Assembly (NCBI RefSeq): GCF_030272615.1
Contig: NC_081412.1
Coordinates: 40,230,791-40,294,790 of the forward strand
Direction of reading: 5' to 3'
From: Cryptomeria japonica
Taxonomy: Eukaryota; Streptophyta; Pinopsida; Cupressales; Cupressaceae
DNA length: 64,000 nucleotides
Part shown: positions 23,062 to 35,064 of the stretch, piece by piece
How positions within the stretch are numbered: the first letter of the stretch is position 1
Layout of the letters: each line of letters starts with the position of its first letter
Notes under the pieces: model-generated
Seen by the model: the letters and a program-made list of their open reading frames with translations, nothing else
Told to the model about the DNA's origin: nothing
Database searches by the model: none
Translations under genes and position numbers: made by a program

Positions 23062-24196
23062 GAGGGGAAGACACACTTTGATTGTCTTCTTCCTGCACTA
23101 ATTGTGTTCTTCTCTCACCCATGTATGAGTGTGAAGAGCTGGTTGCTTTCTCTGGACACTTTCCCATTGTGTGGTCAATTTGATTAAAATTGTAACATCT
23201 ACCAGTGAAAATTGAATTTCCTCTTCCCGAGCTTCCAAATCTACCCCTAGAATTGTTTCTTCCTCTGAAGGATCCTCTAAATGGCCCCCTTGAAAAGTCT
23301 CCACCACCTTCTTGCCTTGAGTTTTCTTCATTGATTGATGTTTGTTGTCCTCTATTAAAAGTGCCCCTTCCTCTAAAGGATCTGCCACCTCTAAACTTTT
23401 GATTTTGTTCACTCTTCTTGATATTGTCTTCTGCCCTTAATGCTAACTGAAAACACTTATGAATGGCATCAAGAGTAAGGATACTAATTTCATCTTGTAT
23501 ATTTTGTCTCAATCCACTCATGTATCTAGCCAATTTCTCTACCTCATTCTCATGCTTCTTAGCTCTGAGGCTTAGTTTATGGAATTCCTCCGTGTAAGCA
23601 TTGACATCTAGCTCCCTTTGTTTTAGATTTTGTAGTCTCTGATGAATTTGAACCTCATAATGTCCTAGAAGGAATTGTGCCTTAAGTTTGATCTTCATAT
23701 GCTCCCATGAAGTTATCTTCTTTTTGCCTTCTTGTATCCTTTCTTCTTGCATCATATTCCACCAAACCAATGTTGATCCTGTCATTCTTGATTTGGCCAC
23801 ATTAACTCTTTTCTCTTTTGCTACCTCTTTGTAATCAAAGTGATTATTGAGAGCTTCTATCCAATCTATCAACTCTTCTCCATTGAAGTTTCCTCCATAT
23901 GTGGGTAATCCATCCAGATTGTCCTTAGAAATGGATTTGATTGCATCTAGGAATAACTTTTGGTCTTGAGGCACAACTACTACTATTGGTTCCTCTCCAT
24001 CTTCCACTTCTTCATCAGTCCCATCACCCCATTCTGTCTTAAGCTTTCCCTTCTCCTTCTTTGCCTCTCTCGTTCCTCTGCTTCCTTCTGTATCCTTCAA
24101 TCCTTCTATCATCTCTGCCACCATCTGTCAGATGGCTTCTAGAGTCATTGCCTTTAGAGGCATTGAACTTGCTTCTAATTCTTCACAATCTGACAT
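23062..24196 (-). pseudogene. Chromovirus gag
   Basis: The frame starts at the ATG 24196 (protein MSDCEELEAS), has a TGA near 24128 and is open from 24124 to the insertion. The middle matches the retrotransposon Gag capsid region, with WWNMMQEER and LKAQF. The last part is Arg/Gly-rich. The zinc knuckle is damaged: GRCYNFNQIDHTMGKC has Phe where the second Cys belongs. Gag makes the particle and packages RNA. It reads in phase into the protease at 16487. Confidence 0.85.
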
Positions 24197-24216
24197 ACAC
24201 CAAATCTTTCAAAGAA

Positions 24217-24233
24217 TGGCTCTGATACCACTC
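24217..24233 (-). other. Primer binding site of the chromovirus
   Basis: On the minus strand GAGTGGTATCAGAGCC follows the 5' LTR, complementary to initiator-Met tRNA. Confidence 0.85.
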
Positions 24234-25873
24234 TGATGCAGAGATCGTGTGCCTAGCTCTCCAATTCACCCTTACTCACCCCAACTCCTCAACTCACCCT
24301 TCTACTCAAGCTCCTCCAAGGTAACTTGTTAGGGTACACTCCTTAGACCTCCAAGGCCTAAAATCTATTGGCTTGCCTCCTAGGTATAGCCTCTTGATTT
24401 TTCTTGTTGGTTTTGACCCAAATCTCTGATTTTGAGATGGTCTCCTACTAGTTTCCCAAAACTCCAGCTAGGCTCCAAAGACCTCCACCGAGGATCTTCA
24501 CTCTAACCATGTTTAAAGTTTGTGGTTATGTTTTTCAAGTATATTCGAGGTCATTTTATTCATTATAAAGGTCTTCAATTTCCTCCCAAGCCCTAGGCTT
24601 TCAACTTGCTTCTACCAGTTGCTATTAGGCCTAAATGACTAGCCCTTCTCGGACTTTTTTTTTGGTCTTTTCCCCCAAAATTTACTAACAACCCCTAGAT
24701 ATTTTTACATATTCAGATACCCATTTGGAAGTTACACAAGATCACAAAGTTTACCATCTAGGTTTGTTGTACAGCTAGGGTAACTCAAAACAAGCTATTT
24801 TTAAGGGGTTTAGGGCTTCCAAGGAGTTTTGGAAGATGTGCTCCAAACTGTTCACCTGTCAAAATATACAACCCAAAAAATCTTAGATTCTTTTGGTACA
24901 CCCATACAAATTTCCAAAACACTATGGGTTGCTAAGGTATCAGTTCTCCATGACTCTGAAAATGAGCAATCTCTGCTGCCCCCACACACTAGCTACAAGC
25001 TTGTGTGTTGTTCATCTCACCCATTCTCCTCCTTGAGGCCTGAAAAAACAAAAAATACCTACTCTAAACCTATTTAATGAGCCTACCCAAGCCATCCAAT
25101 GGATTTCAACTTGTTCCATTCATGGATGCTCAGGTAAAATGCATTTTTACAATCAAAACCCCAAATTTCAAGGGTTTGTGAGCAACTATTACAAAAACAA
25201 TGATAACTTTTGATTCAAAGCACTTCAAACCTTCATATTATACTTGTTAGAAAATAAAAACAAATTTATAACTTCCTATGCTACTATGAGCACCGTACCA
25301 GACCATACAGGTCATACAAAATCAGAAATTCAAAGCAAAAATAGTCCAAATGTGAGAAAAAGCATAGGAAACCCTTGGCAAATGAATTGAATGCAAACCA
25401 AATTTTGATTAAAATCATATTGGAGATGTTTAGAAGGTTTTATACACAATTTTAATTTGGTTCCAACCAACTTCCAACACCATTTCCTTCATTGACAACT
25501 TTTGCCTAAAAAGCAAAAGTTGTCATGACAATTTTGACAACTTTTACCTATAAGTGCAAAAACACACTCCAAGGCTCTAAAGGCCTTAAAAATCACTCAA
25601 ATGGAATCCTAAAATGGATTAAAATGATTTCAAAACATTCTAGCAAGTTTCTAGGCATCCACCTGGTACAAACCAAAAATTGACATTTTGACAACATTTC
25701 AGGAAAATGACAATTTTGGATGCTGAGCACAACAAAAGTGTGGACAACCAAACTATGGCTTCAAAAAGAATCATAGGACTTATTCCACCTTATTACAACA
25801 TAAAATATCTTGAAATCACACAAAAACTCTAAAATGCAAGAAAAGACAACTTTGAGCTAGGTGCCTTGCACCA
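24234..25873 (-). repeat. 5' LTR of the chromovirus
   Basis: Partner of 11327-12967. Many substitutions separate the two, so the insertion is not recent. The hairpin of CAACTTTTGC/GCAAAAGTTG type recurs at about 25496-25522. Confidence 0.92.
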
Positions 25874-25878
25874 CATGG

Positions 25879-26608
25879 GTTGTGTGTATCCTCAATTTTG
25901 GCATTCAATTGGAGATAATCCAAATGAAGCAAAGATGTTTCATAAAAAAATAGAGGAATTGATATTGACATTTTCAAAAGATGCATATTGCAATGGACAA
26001 CCAATAGAAGGAATTTTAAATTAAGATCATCTTAGAAAACAATGTAAACAGTTTGCATTGGTTATGAAACAACAGCTGGTTAACTTGGAGAATCCATTTG
26101 AACTTGGATCAAGCACAAGGCTTTGGAAAATGATAGATCAAAGTGAAGCATTGCATATTGCAATACCATAATATTTGAGACTTGCTGATTTATGTCAAAC
26201 AATGATATTGGGGTTAGTGGAAGATGAGAGAGTTTTCAGTGCATTAGGGCTTTTGAAATCAAAGATCAAAAACAAATTAGACAAGAATTTGGAAACTTGC
26301 TTGAGGTTGTTTGTAACCTAGTATAATGTTAGAGATTTTCCATATGATAGGACACTGACAATCTAGAATTCCATGCGTGATAGACGAGGGTTTGCAACAC
26401 TTTAAAAGCTGGTGGTGCTACTGCTAGTGCTAGTGCTGAGACAAATGAATATGATGGATCACAGACTTAGAGTCAGAATGAAGACGAAGACATTTTTGAA
26501 TACCTGACTCAGAATGAAGATGAACTTGTTAGTACTAGTCATTTTCTGGATCTTGAGTCCATTTGGGATATAGAAGCCTCAGACAGTCGGACTGAGTCAC
26601 TGAAGTGA
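25879..26608 (+). pseudogene. hAT-type transposase, 3' part with dimerisation domain
   Basis: Continuation of the gene at 9268 after the chromovirus and one TSD. A one-base shift lies at the junction. In the frame beginning near 25875 it holds the hAT C-terminal dimerisation region: EDERVFSALGLLKSKIKNKL and the following LRLF. An acidic tail ends at TGA 26606. Stops TAA (about 26021), TAA (about 26170), TAG (about 26319), TAG (about 26363) and TAG (about 26468) mostly suit former CAA or CAG codons. The dimerisation region is typical of the end of hAT transposases. Confidence 0.8.
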
Positions 26609-27157
26609 ATTAGTAGTCAGTTTATAGGTATTTATAATTATACTACAATTCTTGAGTCATATTAAAATTTCAATTTGCAAAATTGTAATACTATAGTTGT
26701 CATTGATGATTTTTGATATTGTATTCCTTGAATTTGTCAATCAGAAGTAGAACGGATACTTATTTCATATTTTTTATTGTGAATTTGAATTATTACTAAA
26801 CAATTGAATTATTAGTAAATTGGTATTTGGTTCCACATTATGTAACATGTTGAACATGAAATGCAACAATTTGTGTCACAAGATCCATAAAATTATTCAT
26901 ATTGCATAACTGTTACTGCTAGAACGTTTCTACTATTCTAAATTAAATGCTTAAAATGGTGTTCAATGCGATTAGGGTTTTGTGTTTGTTTTCTGTCTTA
27001 GTTGCCTAGTAAACTGAAGTTGTCTTGGTTGGTCAGACATGTTTAATGGTTATTGCTAGCTCAAAGGTCCTTTATCATCAAGTTAGTTTAAGTCGTGTGC
27101 TTGTGAGTGCTAGGAGATTTTAGTTGTCGCTACCTCGCAAGATGTTTTGCACTTGAC
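26609..27157. other. Non-coding spacer
   Basis: Follows the hAT gene. AT-rich at first, then with GCGAGG-type motifs from about 27130. No gene seen. Confidence 0.6.
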
Positions 27158-28600
27158 CATTTTATGTTGCGAGGTTGTGACTGGGTGTGATTTTATATTG
27201 CCACACGGTCGCGAGGTGTTCATGGTTAAGTCATTTTAATTTGAAATCATGCAATGTAGTTGGTATCGTAGCTTCGTTGGTTTCGTTGCTTGCTCGCAGG
27301 TTTTGAAATTGTTTAGCATTTTAAGTTGCGATCTGGTGACAGGTAAGTTTTGGTCTAATTTTGTGGTCATCGCATGCTCGTGGGTTTGTAAGTCTTAAGT
27401 CAAAAAGTGTTGCGAGCATGCGATGGCGGTTAAGTGCCTTGTTGTCACGGGATCGCAAGGGTTTAAGTCAAGTTAAGTTTCAAGTTGCGAGCTTGCGATG
27501 AAATAAGTTATTTTGTTAGATTTGCAGTGGTCACCAGCTCATAGGTAAAGAAAGAATATTACAAATGTTGTTGCAAGGTTGCGACTGAAGGGCTTGATGA
27601 AGATTAACGGTTGTCACTCACTCGCAAGATTCTTTGAGGATTCGTAAAAGGGGTTGCGAGCTTGCGATTAAGAGGATTTGGTAGCATTGTCGCTAACTTG
27701 ACGGTTCCTTTCCAAATTGTTATAATTGGTTGAGAGTGTGCGATTAAAAATGGGGATTGACACGTGGACTTGTTTGTCGGGTTCTGTAAAAGTTTTGACA
27801 TGATCGAGCCAAGATTTTGACATTTGTACAATTGCATTAATGCATTCGATCAGTTTAATTGAATTAATGTCACACTAGCTAGTTCATGCAAGTGTGGTAG
27901 TTAATGAGACTTGAGAGAAGTGACGATGCCCAAATACCATTTTATGTTGCGAGGTTGCGACTGGGTGTGATTTTATGTTATTGCAAGGTCACGAGGTGTT
28001 CGCGGTTAAGTCATTTTAATTTGTGATCATGCGATGCGGTTAAGTCGCTTGCTCACAGGTTTTGAAGTTGTTTAGCATTTTAAGTTGCGATCTGGTGATA
28101 GGTAAGTTTTGGTCTGATTTTGTTGTCATCATATGCTCGCGGGTTTGTAAGTCTTAAGTCATGGGATCGTAAGGGTTTAAGTCAAGTCAAGTTTCTAGTT
28201 GCGAGCTTGCGATGAAATAAGTTGTTTTGTTAGATCAATGGTTGTCGCTCACTCATGAGATTCTTTGAGGATTCGTAAAAGGGGTTACGAGCTTGCAATT
28301 AAGAGGATTTGGTAGCATTGTCGCTAACTTGCTAACACATGGACTTGTTTGCTGAGTTCTGTAAAAGTTTTGAATGCCAATTGCCAATCAAATAGAAGGG
28401 CATGAATTCAAATTTCACTCGAGTACTTCAGTTTGAAGTTTGAATTAATGCCATTATGCCATAGTAGCTAGTTCATGCAAGTGTGGCAATTAATGAAACT
28501 TGAGACTTGAGAGAAGTGACGACGCCCAAAATTCAAATAGTAAATACCATAAATTGCATGATCAAGCCGAGGTTTTGTATAATTGCATTAATGCATTCTA
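27158..28600 (+). repeat. Imperfect tandem duplication upstream of the unknown gene
   Basis: Two units start with CATTTTATGTTGCGAGGTTG at 27158 and 27938, about 780 bp apart. The second is shorter because of deletions. Both contain near-palindromic TTGCGAGCTTGCGAT motifs and end with a similar leader-like segment (TAGCTAGTTCATGCAAGTGTGG, then ATTGCATTAATGCATTC). The second unit leads into the gene at 28710, so the duplicated segment probably included its promoter. Similar GCGAG motifs lie at 34110-34560. Confidence 0.75.
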
Positions 28601-28608
28601 TCTTCGAG

Positions 28609-28704
28609 GTAATCCAGTGAATTGAGCTTTGCAACAATGTTGGAGAATTCAGAGTGTTGGGTGTGAGAAAATTTCAGAAAATTGGTTAAGTTTTTCTCTT
28701 GCAG
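28609..28704 (+). other. Possible intron in the 5' leader
   Basis: GAGGTAATCC at 28607 and TTTTTCTCTTGCAG ending at 28704 form a plausible donor and acceptor 6 bases before the ATG at 28710. Not tested by any transcript. Confidence 0.4.
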
Positions 28705-28709
28705 CTAAA

Positions 28710-31700
28710 ATGAGCCAAGCGACGAGTGGTACTGGAGGTTCCAAGCCCAAGCCCAAGGCCACGACAAGTGGAGTAGGAGGACCTGGAGGTTCCAAGGCCA
28801 GTGCCACTGAGGAAATGATGGTTAAGAAATACAAAGATGAATTTGTAGATTTGATGCCAAGGACTTCCGTTGCTTTGAATACAAATCATTTGGCATGGAG
28901 AGATTTATGGAGCCAATGTAGAAACCCTACCACGCTTAATATGACTGGTTCTGCTTTGTTTCATTATTTCTGGAAAAATAAGGTTAAGGGTGTCCCGATG
29001 TCAAACCCTTGGGATTTAAATATGGCAAAGTTAATTGTGCTAGATGTGTATGTTGATGTGGATTTGATCAAAGAGTTGGCCAAACGCTATTGCCCAGTAT
29101 CTAGGGTAATCAAAAGAAAGAACCAGTCTGCCCTAGTTTCAATTAACAGAGCTAGCTTTGTTGAAGCTTTCCAGATTACTCTTGCTGCATGTACAGATAT
29201 AGATTTGGAGCGGATTGCAGAGGATTATGACAAATACAAAGGTGTTATCAAGAAGCATGCAATCCCCAGATACATGCCTAGGGTGAATAGGAAGCTGGTT
29301 ATAATTACAGAGAGTATCAAACCACCATTTGATATCATGCCTTTCCACCATTATATGCATTGTACAATCTATGGATTGTGCAGAGTGTTGGGTTTTGATG
29401 GAGATTCAATAGTGTCAGTTGAATTACTGATGATGGCTATGGACATTCAACACCCAGATGTTAACAAAGATTACAATTATGTGGGCTATGTGGTTGAACA
29501 CATTCATAATGCTCTAGTTGAAATTTAGAGTGGTGCACCCAGCCCTACATTCAAGAATTATTCATTCTTGATGCACTTAATCTTGTTCTACAATGTTGAG
29601 TTCGTGGATAAATAATTGGAGCTTTTGAAAGAAGAATTTGGTGTCTTAATGCCAATACAAAGATGGACCCAAGTTTGGGATAGTAGTTCTCCCCATTCTT
29701 CTTTCCTTTTCTTTGAAAATTGGATTGTTTCACCAATTATGGAAATGCTAGGAATAAATAGGGAACGATTGTCAATTAATGTTAGGAGAGTTTTGAGACC
29801 TTACCAGTTTGTTCCAAACTGGTCTATTTCACATAACTAGGGGGAATTTTATTTTTTTGATAACTTTACTGTGATGAGAGTCTATGGGTGTCCTCAGCCT
29901 CCCCATATTTTACCAAAATTTGTTCCAATTAGGATTGCTTTTATAGAGTTTATCTGGCAATTGACCCTAGTTGAAAAAGAATACCTTGATAAACACGGGA
30001 AGGGTTCTCTTCTTCCTAGGCTTTGGGTTGCATCTGATTTTACCATTGGTAGGAGTTCCTTTGATGAAGTAAACAATTTCCTTAAACAGTATAGGTTGGT
30101 TAATGTTGTGTCTAGATTCTGTGATTTGAAACAACTTATTAATGTTGCAATGCCAAAAATGACACCTTGGGCCACAATAAAGGAACATGAACCATTGGAT
30201 GATGAAGATGTGGTTAGAAATTTGTTGAGAAAAGATGAAGTACAAGAAAGGAGAAGAAAATGGAAATTTGATGAGAGTTGAAGCATAATTGTTGGCTACT
30301 GACCCTAGTTTCTCAGGTTTTTGCCCTGATAGCCCATACCTGGAGAGGATTAACAAAATGCTAAGTTTATATGAAACTTTGATGGAATAAATGCCTCAAA
30401 TTCCAGAAGTGGCTGCTCAGCAGCAAGACCCCCAAGATGGACATTCTTCACATGGCAAGAAGCCACTTAGTGTGTATGCTGATGATGTAGAGAGTGGGGA
30501 TGAAGTTCAATCTACTCGAGTGCTAGCTGCAAAGAAACAAAAAACCACTGAGGTTTGTACAATTGTGAGGAGAGACCCTTCTAGAGCAATTGTTATAGAA
30601 CAAGGACACTACTTTCATCAAATAAGGAGACATCTTAGAGAAGCAGGGCAGAATGAAGAATAGGGAGAAACAAATGAAGCCCTTGCTCAAGGTTTTGATG
30701 AGCGTGTGATGTTGTCAAATGAGTTCATGAAAGATGATGAATTTATTAAGTCAGATGAATTTAAAATATTTTTGACAAGGTTGAAACAAAATCAATTAAA
30801 ACAAAATCTGATCACAGAGGAAGCAAATGAAGAAAAGAAAGAGGAGATCATCAAGGCACTGCAGGAATATGATCCTGACAGGGAGGATATCTGTGGAATA
30901 GGCAAGACAATTGATAAAGAGTACTAGTATGATTATGATGCCTGACTGGTATATCCAATCTATTTTTATTATTGATCAGATTAGAAAGTAAGAGGACCCA
31001 ATGTTTAGAACTGAATTTGAAATTGGAGATGTAATAAGAGGATCAGGATTTAATCCTAAGTCAAAGACACTTGTTGCTTGGTCTTTGGCCCCTTCCACTT
31101 AAAAGCCCCACCTTCTAAATATCCAAGTAGAAAAGAAAGCTGATAGAATGATTTGGAACTTGCATAACACAACTGACACAGAGATTGCCTCAATTTTTAC
31201 TCAAGTTTCTTTCATGAATTTATCAAAAACAAAGGATTTGTCAAGAAGATGCACAGAAACATATACCCAATTGATTGCATTGTCTAAAAAATATGAAGAG
31301 ACACTGATGAAGAAGGGCGCTCTAGAGGAAGACTTAGTGGAGTTGAAAGAAAAAATTGCAAATGAACCCCCTCCAATACAGATTATAGAACAAGTACAAG
31401 AAATACTAGCTGATGTGACAACAAAAATGGAGGAATACATAGGGAAAATTGAAAATATTGAAAAGGAAAAAAATTTCAAGGCTATCTTTGTTGTGTCAGG
31501 AATTCTGAAACACAGGATTAGTGTATTGAAAGGCAAATTGATGGTTGTGCATGATTTGCACATTTCTTTGAAAGAGGCAAGCAAAACATCCTTTGAGGTT
31601 GTCGCTTTTCTTGGACCTTTGTTCAATCTTTGGTCAGGAAGAAGCAGATTAATGGATAAGCTAGATACTGCAATGATGTATAGTGACGAGTTCCCTCCCA

Positions 31701-32146
31701 AGATCAGTGACACTAAAGACATGGTGGAGGTAATGAATGTAGCTTATGGATTTTTCACAGGGAAGGATGTGCTTATAAATGAAAAATTGCAGACATTTGG
31801 GGAAGGTTATAATAAATTGGTGCCTTCAATTTATGGTAGTAATGGAGATTTGAAATCAGTTTTTGATTGGACCAGCAAATTTGATTTGATTCTAGAGCAA
31901 GAAGAAATAATCAAGCATGTAAATGAACATGTTTATGCTGATTTCCTTAATGGTCTGCTTGATTCACTGTTCAAGGTTGAGGTTGACCATGTAAAGTTTA
32001 TTGTTGAGTCTAGGGAAGTTACAGATACCAGATGGATAGATTTAGTTGCAAAGTTGGAAGATGTAAAGGCATTTAGTTGGCCAAAAGACAAAGAAGGTGG
32101 ACAAGTGACAAGCCATGCTAAAGTCAAAGAAGAAATCTCAGGTTGA
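28710..32146 (+). pseudogene. Long unknown gene, ~1,145 codons, multiply broken
   Basis: The longest pieces are 28710-29528, 29871-30281, 30391-30663 and 31148-32146. They line up as one gene: the first three stops (TAG 29526, TAA 29613, TAG 29838) are in phase, a shift occurs near 30280, further stops lie at 30286, 30388 and 30661, a second shift near 30925, then TAA 30989 and 31100. The N-terminal part opens with a Gly/Ser/Lys-rich stretch and looks globular to about residue 520. The centre is Gln- and acid-rich with a helical segment. The last 330 residues include a probable coiled coil (LSKKYEETLMKKGALEEDLV). No enzyme motif or membrane segment. The layout resembles ORF2 of the pol-less LTR family, but I see no clear sequence identity. 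Its position downstream of the hAT gene inside the same ends suggests transposon cargo. Confidence 0.65.
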
Positions 32147-34084
32147 GGTTGCTACCGAAGATTACTCACAGTAATCCTAAGCTTGTTCAATCCTCAGGTT
32201 GAGGTTGCCACTTTTATTGATCAATGATGTTGAACTTGAAAACTCTTATAAAGTTATAATAGCTCAACTGTTCAAGAATTTGACAAGTGCATAGTTGAAT
32301 CGCATTGTGAATTTACTTTCTAATATCATTATGATTATAATATCAATATCATTTGCAGTTTGAGAAATGAGATCTTCACATAATTGTCTTTGTGTTGAAT
32401 TTATGTTTTCACTATGAATTGAATGGTCAAGGGTTTTTCAGTTTACATATGAATCTGGGTTGTGTATGTAATGGCATTATTCATAATTTCATTCCTATTT
32501 ATCTGCAAATGAATCTTATTGAAGTTTATTATTAGGTTGTCTTGAATTGTAAGTGACTCTATGCCCTAGGATAAGGCAGTGGTCTATTGTCTTGATGTTT
32601 TACTAATTATGTTGTATAATTGTATTCCTATCTAATAATCTATTGTGGTGTTTAATACTTTCATTCTTAATACTCTTATGATTTTATATGCTATTGATGT
32701 TTATGTAATATATATGGAGGTGTTCTATGAGTGTCTATAATCTGCCCACCAATTACAATGAGGTCAATCCTTAATTACTTAATATGATTCCAGACTAACA
32801 AAAATTTTGCATTCCTGGGCATAATAGGATTAGGAAGCATTAAATGAAAAATCACATACACCATAACAATGCAACAAATGAAAAAAGTTAAATCCCATGA
32901 TTTTGATCATTTGAAAGAGATAGAATTATACACAAAATAAATTTATATATAACTCCTTCAAGAACTTGCACAAAGCTTGACACTAAATGCTTTTCATTTG
33001 CTCTATAAATGACTATACAGTATACAACTTTCTCCCTTCACCTAGAGTCTAGAATCGCTACTGGAACCAGAAAAGGAACACCAATGACTATACAACTTGC
33101 AAAACTACTTGAGCCATGCCATTATCACCCTGATGCCTTCATTTTGGATATAATGTGAGATGTTACATTCTGTCCAAGTCCAACAGATCATTTCCAAATA
33201 GAGGAGGAATCCTTCATGCCCAGGAACAAAGAAAATGGAAAGAGGAACTTGAGCCTTCATGCCCATGATCAAGGAAAGTGGAAATAGGAGCTTTAGGGTA
33301 AATATAATCTATTGGGGAGGGGTTGCATCTTCCATGTCATCATAAAGATGATTGGCTACCACTCCCCACCCAAATAAATCCTTCTTTCATTCCTCTATGG
33401 GCTACTTCTTCAAACCCCTTACCATCCTATGGTAGAGTAGAAGCAGAGGATGTGCCATGCTTGGCTCTTCTTGACAGGAAAAGGCTTTCACACCCCCTCT
33501 GGCAATCCTTCTCACTTTCACAACCCCTCTGACAATAAACAAACTCACACAGAAGAAGAAAAAACACCCATATGGTATCACAGAGCACACAACAAGTACA
33601 ACTCCATGCATGATCCTACTCAAACATCATCTTCCTTTCTGAGGAAAAAAATCACTCTCAGAAAATGAAAAAGGTTTATTTTCTCTTCTACCAATTAAGT
33701 CACCACTCCATTGTATTTATAACATTTTCACACTTCATTTGGTGATGCTCATTGTGCATTCACGTGAAAAATTATCATTTTGGTGGTTTTCAACATGACT
33801 ATAGACTCTAGAAGTCATCATCATGCCTATCAAATCCACTACATCCTGCTAAGGCTCATCTATTGTGAACGATTTTGTTCTGATTTTATTCCTCCTTGAT
33901 TAAACAAATTCTACTTCAAAATCCCTGACAACAAGCAACCTAAGCTCTTATTTCTCAGAGAAATCTGTGATCTCCCATCTCTAACTCAGAAGCTATCAAA
34001 TCCTTTTATGCCTATGAAACCATTGTCCTCGCTTGTCTAATCAACCTCAACTCAAGAGAAACCTTAAAACTAGTCCTTCAGGAA
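32147..34084. other. Non-coding stretch
   Basis: AT-rich to about 32950, then more mixed. No convincing gene. Frames at 33323-33532 and 33450-33668 are short and lack any family signature. The change of texture near 32750-34080 could mark an unrecognised insertion. Confidence 0.5.
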
Positions 34085-34575
34085 CGAGTCAACATCCAAG
34101 ACTTAAAAATTTTAGGTTGCGAGCTAGCGACTAGATAGTTTGTGGTTAAGTTTTATGGTTATCGCCAGCTCGTGAGGTAAAATGTCTGAAGATGTGATCA
34201 AGCTGCGAGTTGGCAACAAGGTGGTTTGGGTTTACATCGCGAGGTCTCTAGCTTTTTGGGTGTTAGCATTTTATGTTACCGAGCTGGATATTGTTAGTGA
34301 AATTGCTTTAGTCATGAGGTCTTGAGTTAGTTTGAGATAAATAGTTTTATGTTGGCGAGTACGCTACTAGGGTTAAAGTTACCACTATCTCCAAGTCATT
34401 GCGGTGACGAGGACTTAACATTTGTGGTTGAGAATTGGCGAGTGCCAGGTCAGTTTCCCTCAGTCACTAGATCTCGAGGTTAAGAAGGCTTAGCATTTTC
34501 AGCTTGCGAGTTGGAGATAGAGAGAGTCGTAAGGGCTTGTCGCTAGGTCACGAGATTTTCTAATGGACAGTCTTC
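34085..34575. repeat. GCGAG-motif region
   Basis: Repeats variants of TTGCGAGCTNGCGAC and GTCGCTAG-like words, as in 27158-28600. It lies inside the right satellite array and could be a subterminal repeat region. Confidence 0.5.
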
Positions 34576-34631
34576 AAGGTAGAGAGTTGACAACTGTGTA
34601 CCACGTGTTTTAATTAATTCAAGTTAATATC

Positions 34632-34830
34632 TTGAAATCGCTAATATTTTATTTTTATGGTTTGAAAATAGCTTGAAATCGCAAATATTTTATTTTTATG
34701 GTTTGAAAATAGCTTGAAATCGTCAATATTTTATTTTTATGATTTGAAAATAGCATGAAATTGCCAGTATTTTATTTTTATGGTTTGAAAATTGGTTGAA
34801 ATCGCCAATGCAAATAATTTTTTGGTTTTA
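34632..34830 (+). repeat. ~41-bp tandem repeat, about four copies
   Basis: Units begin CTTGAAATCGCTAATATTTT and contain TTTTTATGGTTTGAAAATAG. The later copies diverge. Just beyond, near 34920, CTAATTTGCCAATGG recurs from the left side (about 8753). Confidence 0.8.
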
Positions 34831-35064
34831 AAAATATTACCATTGGCCCATGTAATTATTTTTTGGGTTTTAAAAATAGTACAATTTGCTAGGATTCTTC
34901 ACAAACTTTGAGCGATCATGGCTAATTTGCCAATGGAGATTATTATTTTTCTCCGTAAACCACACAAATTCGCTAGTAAAATTAAAATTTTCTTTGGAAT
35001 TATACAACTTTCACCAAGTTTTTACACCTTGTCCAAGGGGCGGGGTTCTTAAAGTTTTCCCTAA

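Larger units (their letters stand above)
11327..25873 (-). mobile_element. Ty3/gypsy chromovirus, minus strand, split by copy 2
   Basis: LTRs of 1,641 and 1,640 bp (11327-12967 and 24234-25873), TSD CATGG, tRNA-iMet type primer site inside the right LTR, and gag, protease, reverse transcriptase, RNase H, integrase and chromodomain in that order on the minus strand. This order, with integrase last, is Ty3/gypsy, and the terminal chromodomain makes it a chromovirus, possibly Tekay-like. It entered the hAT gene and was itself entered by the LTR element at 16493-23056. Its own length without that insertion is about 8 kb. Confidence 0.92.
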
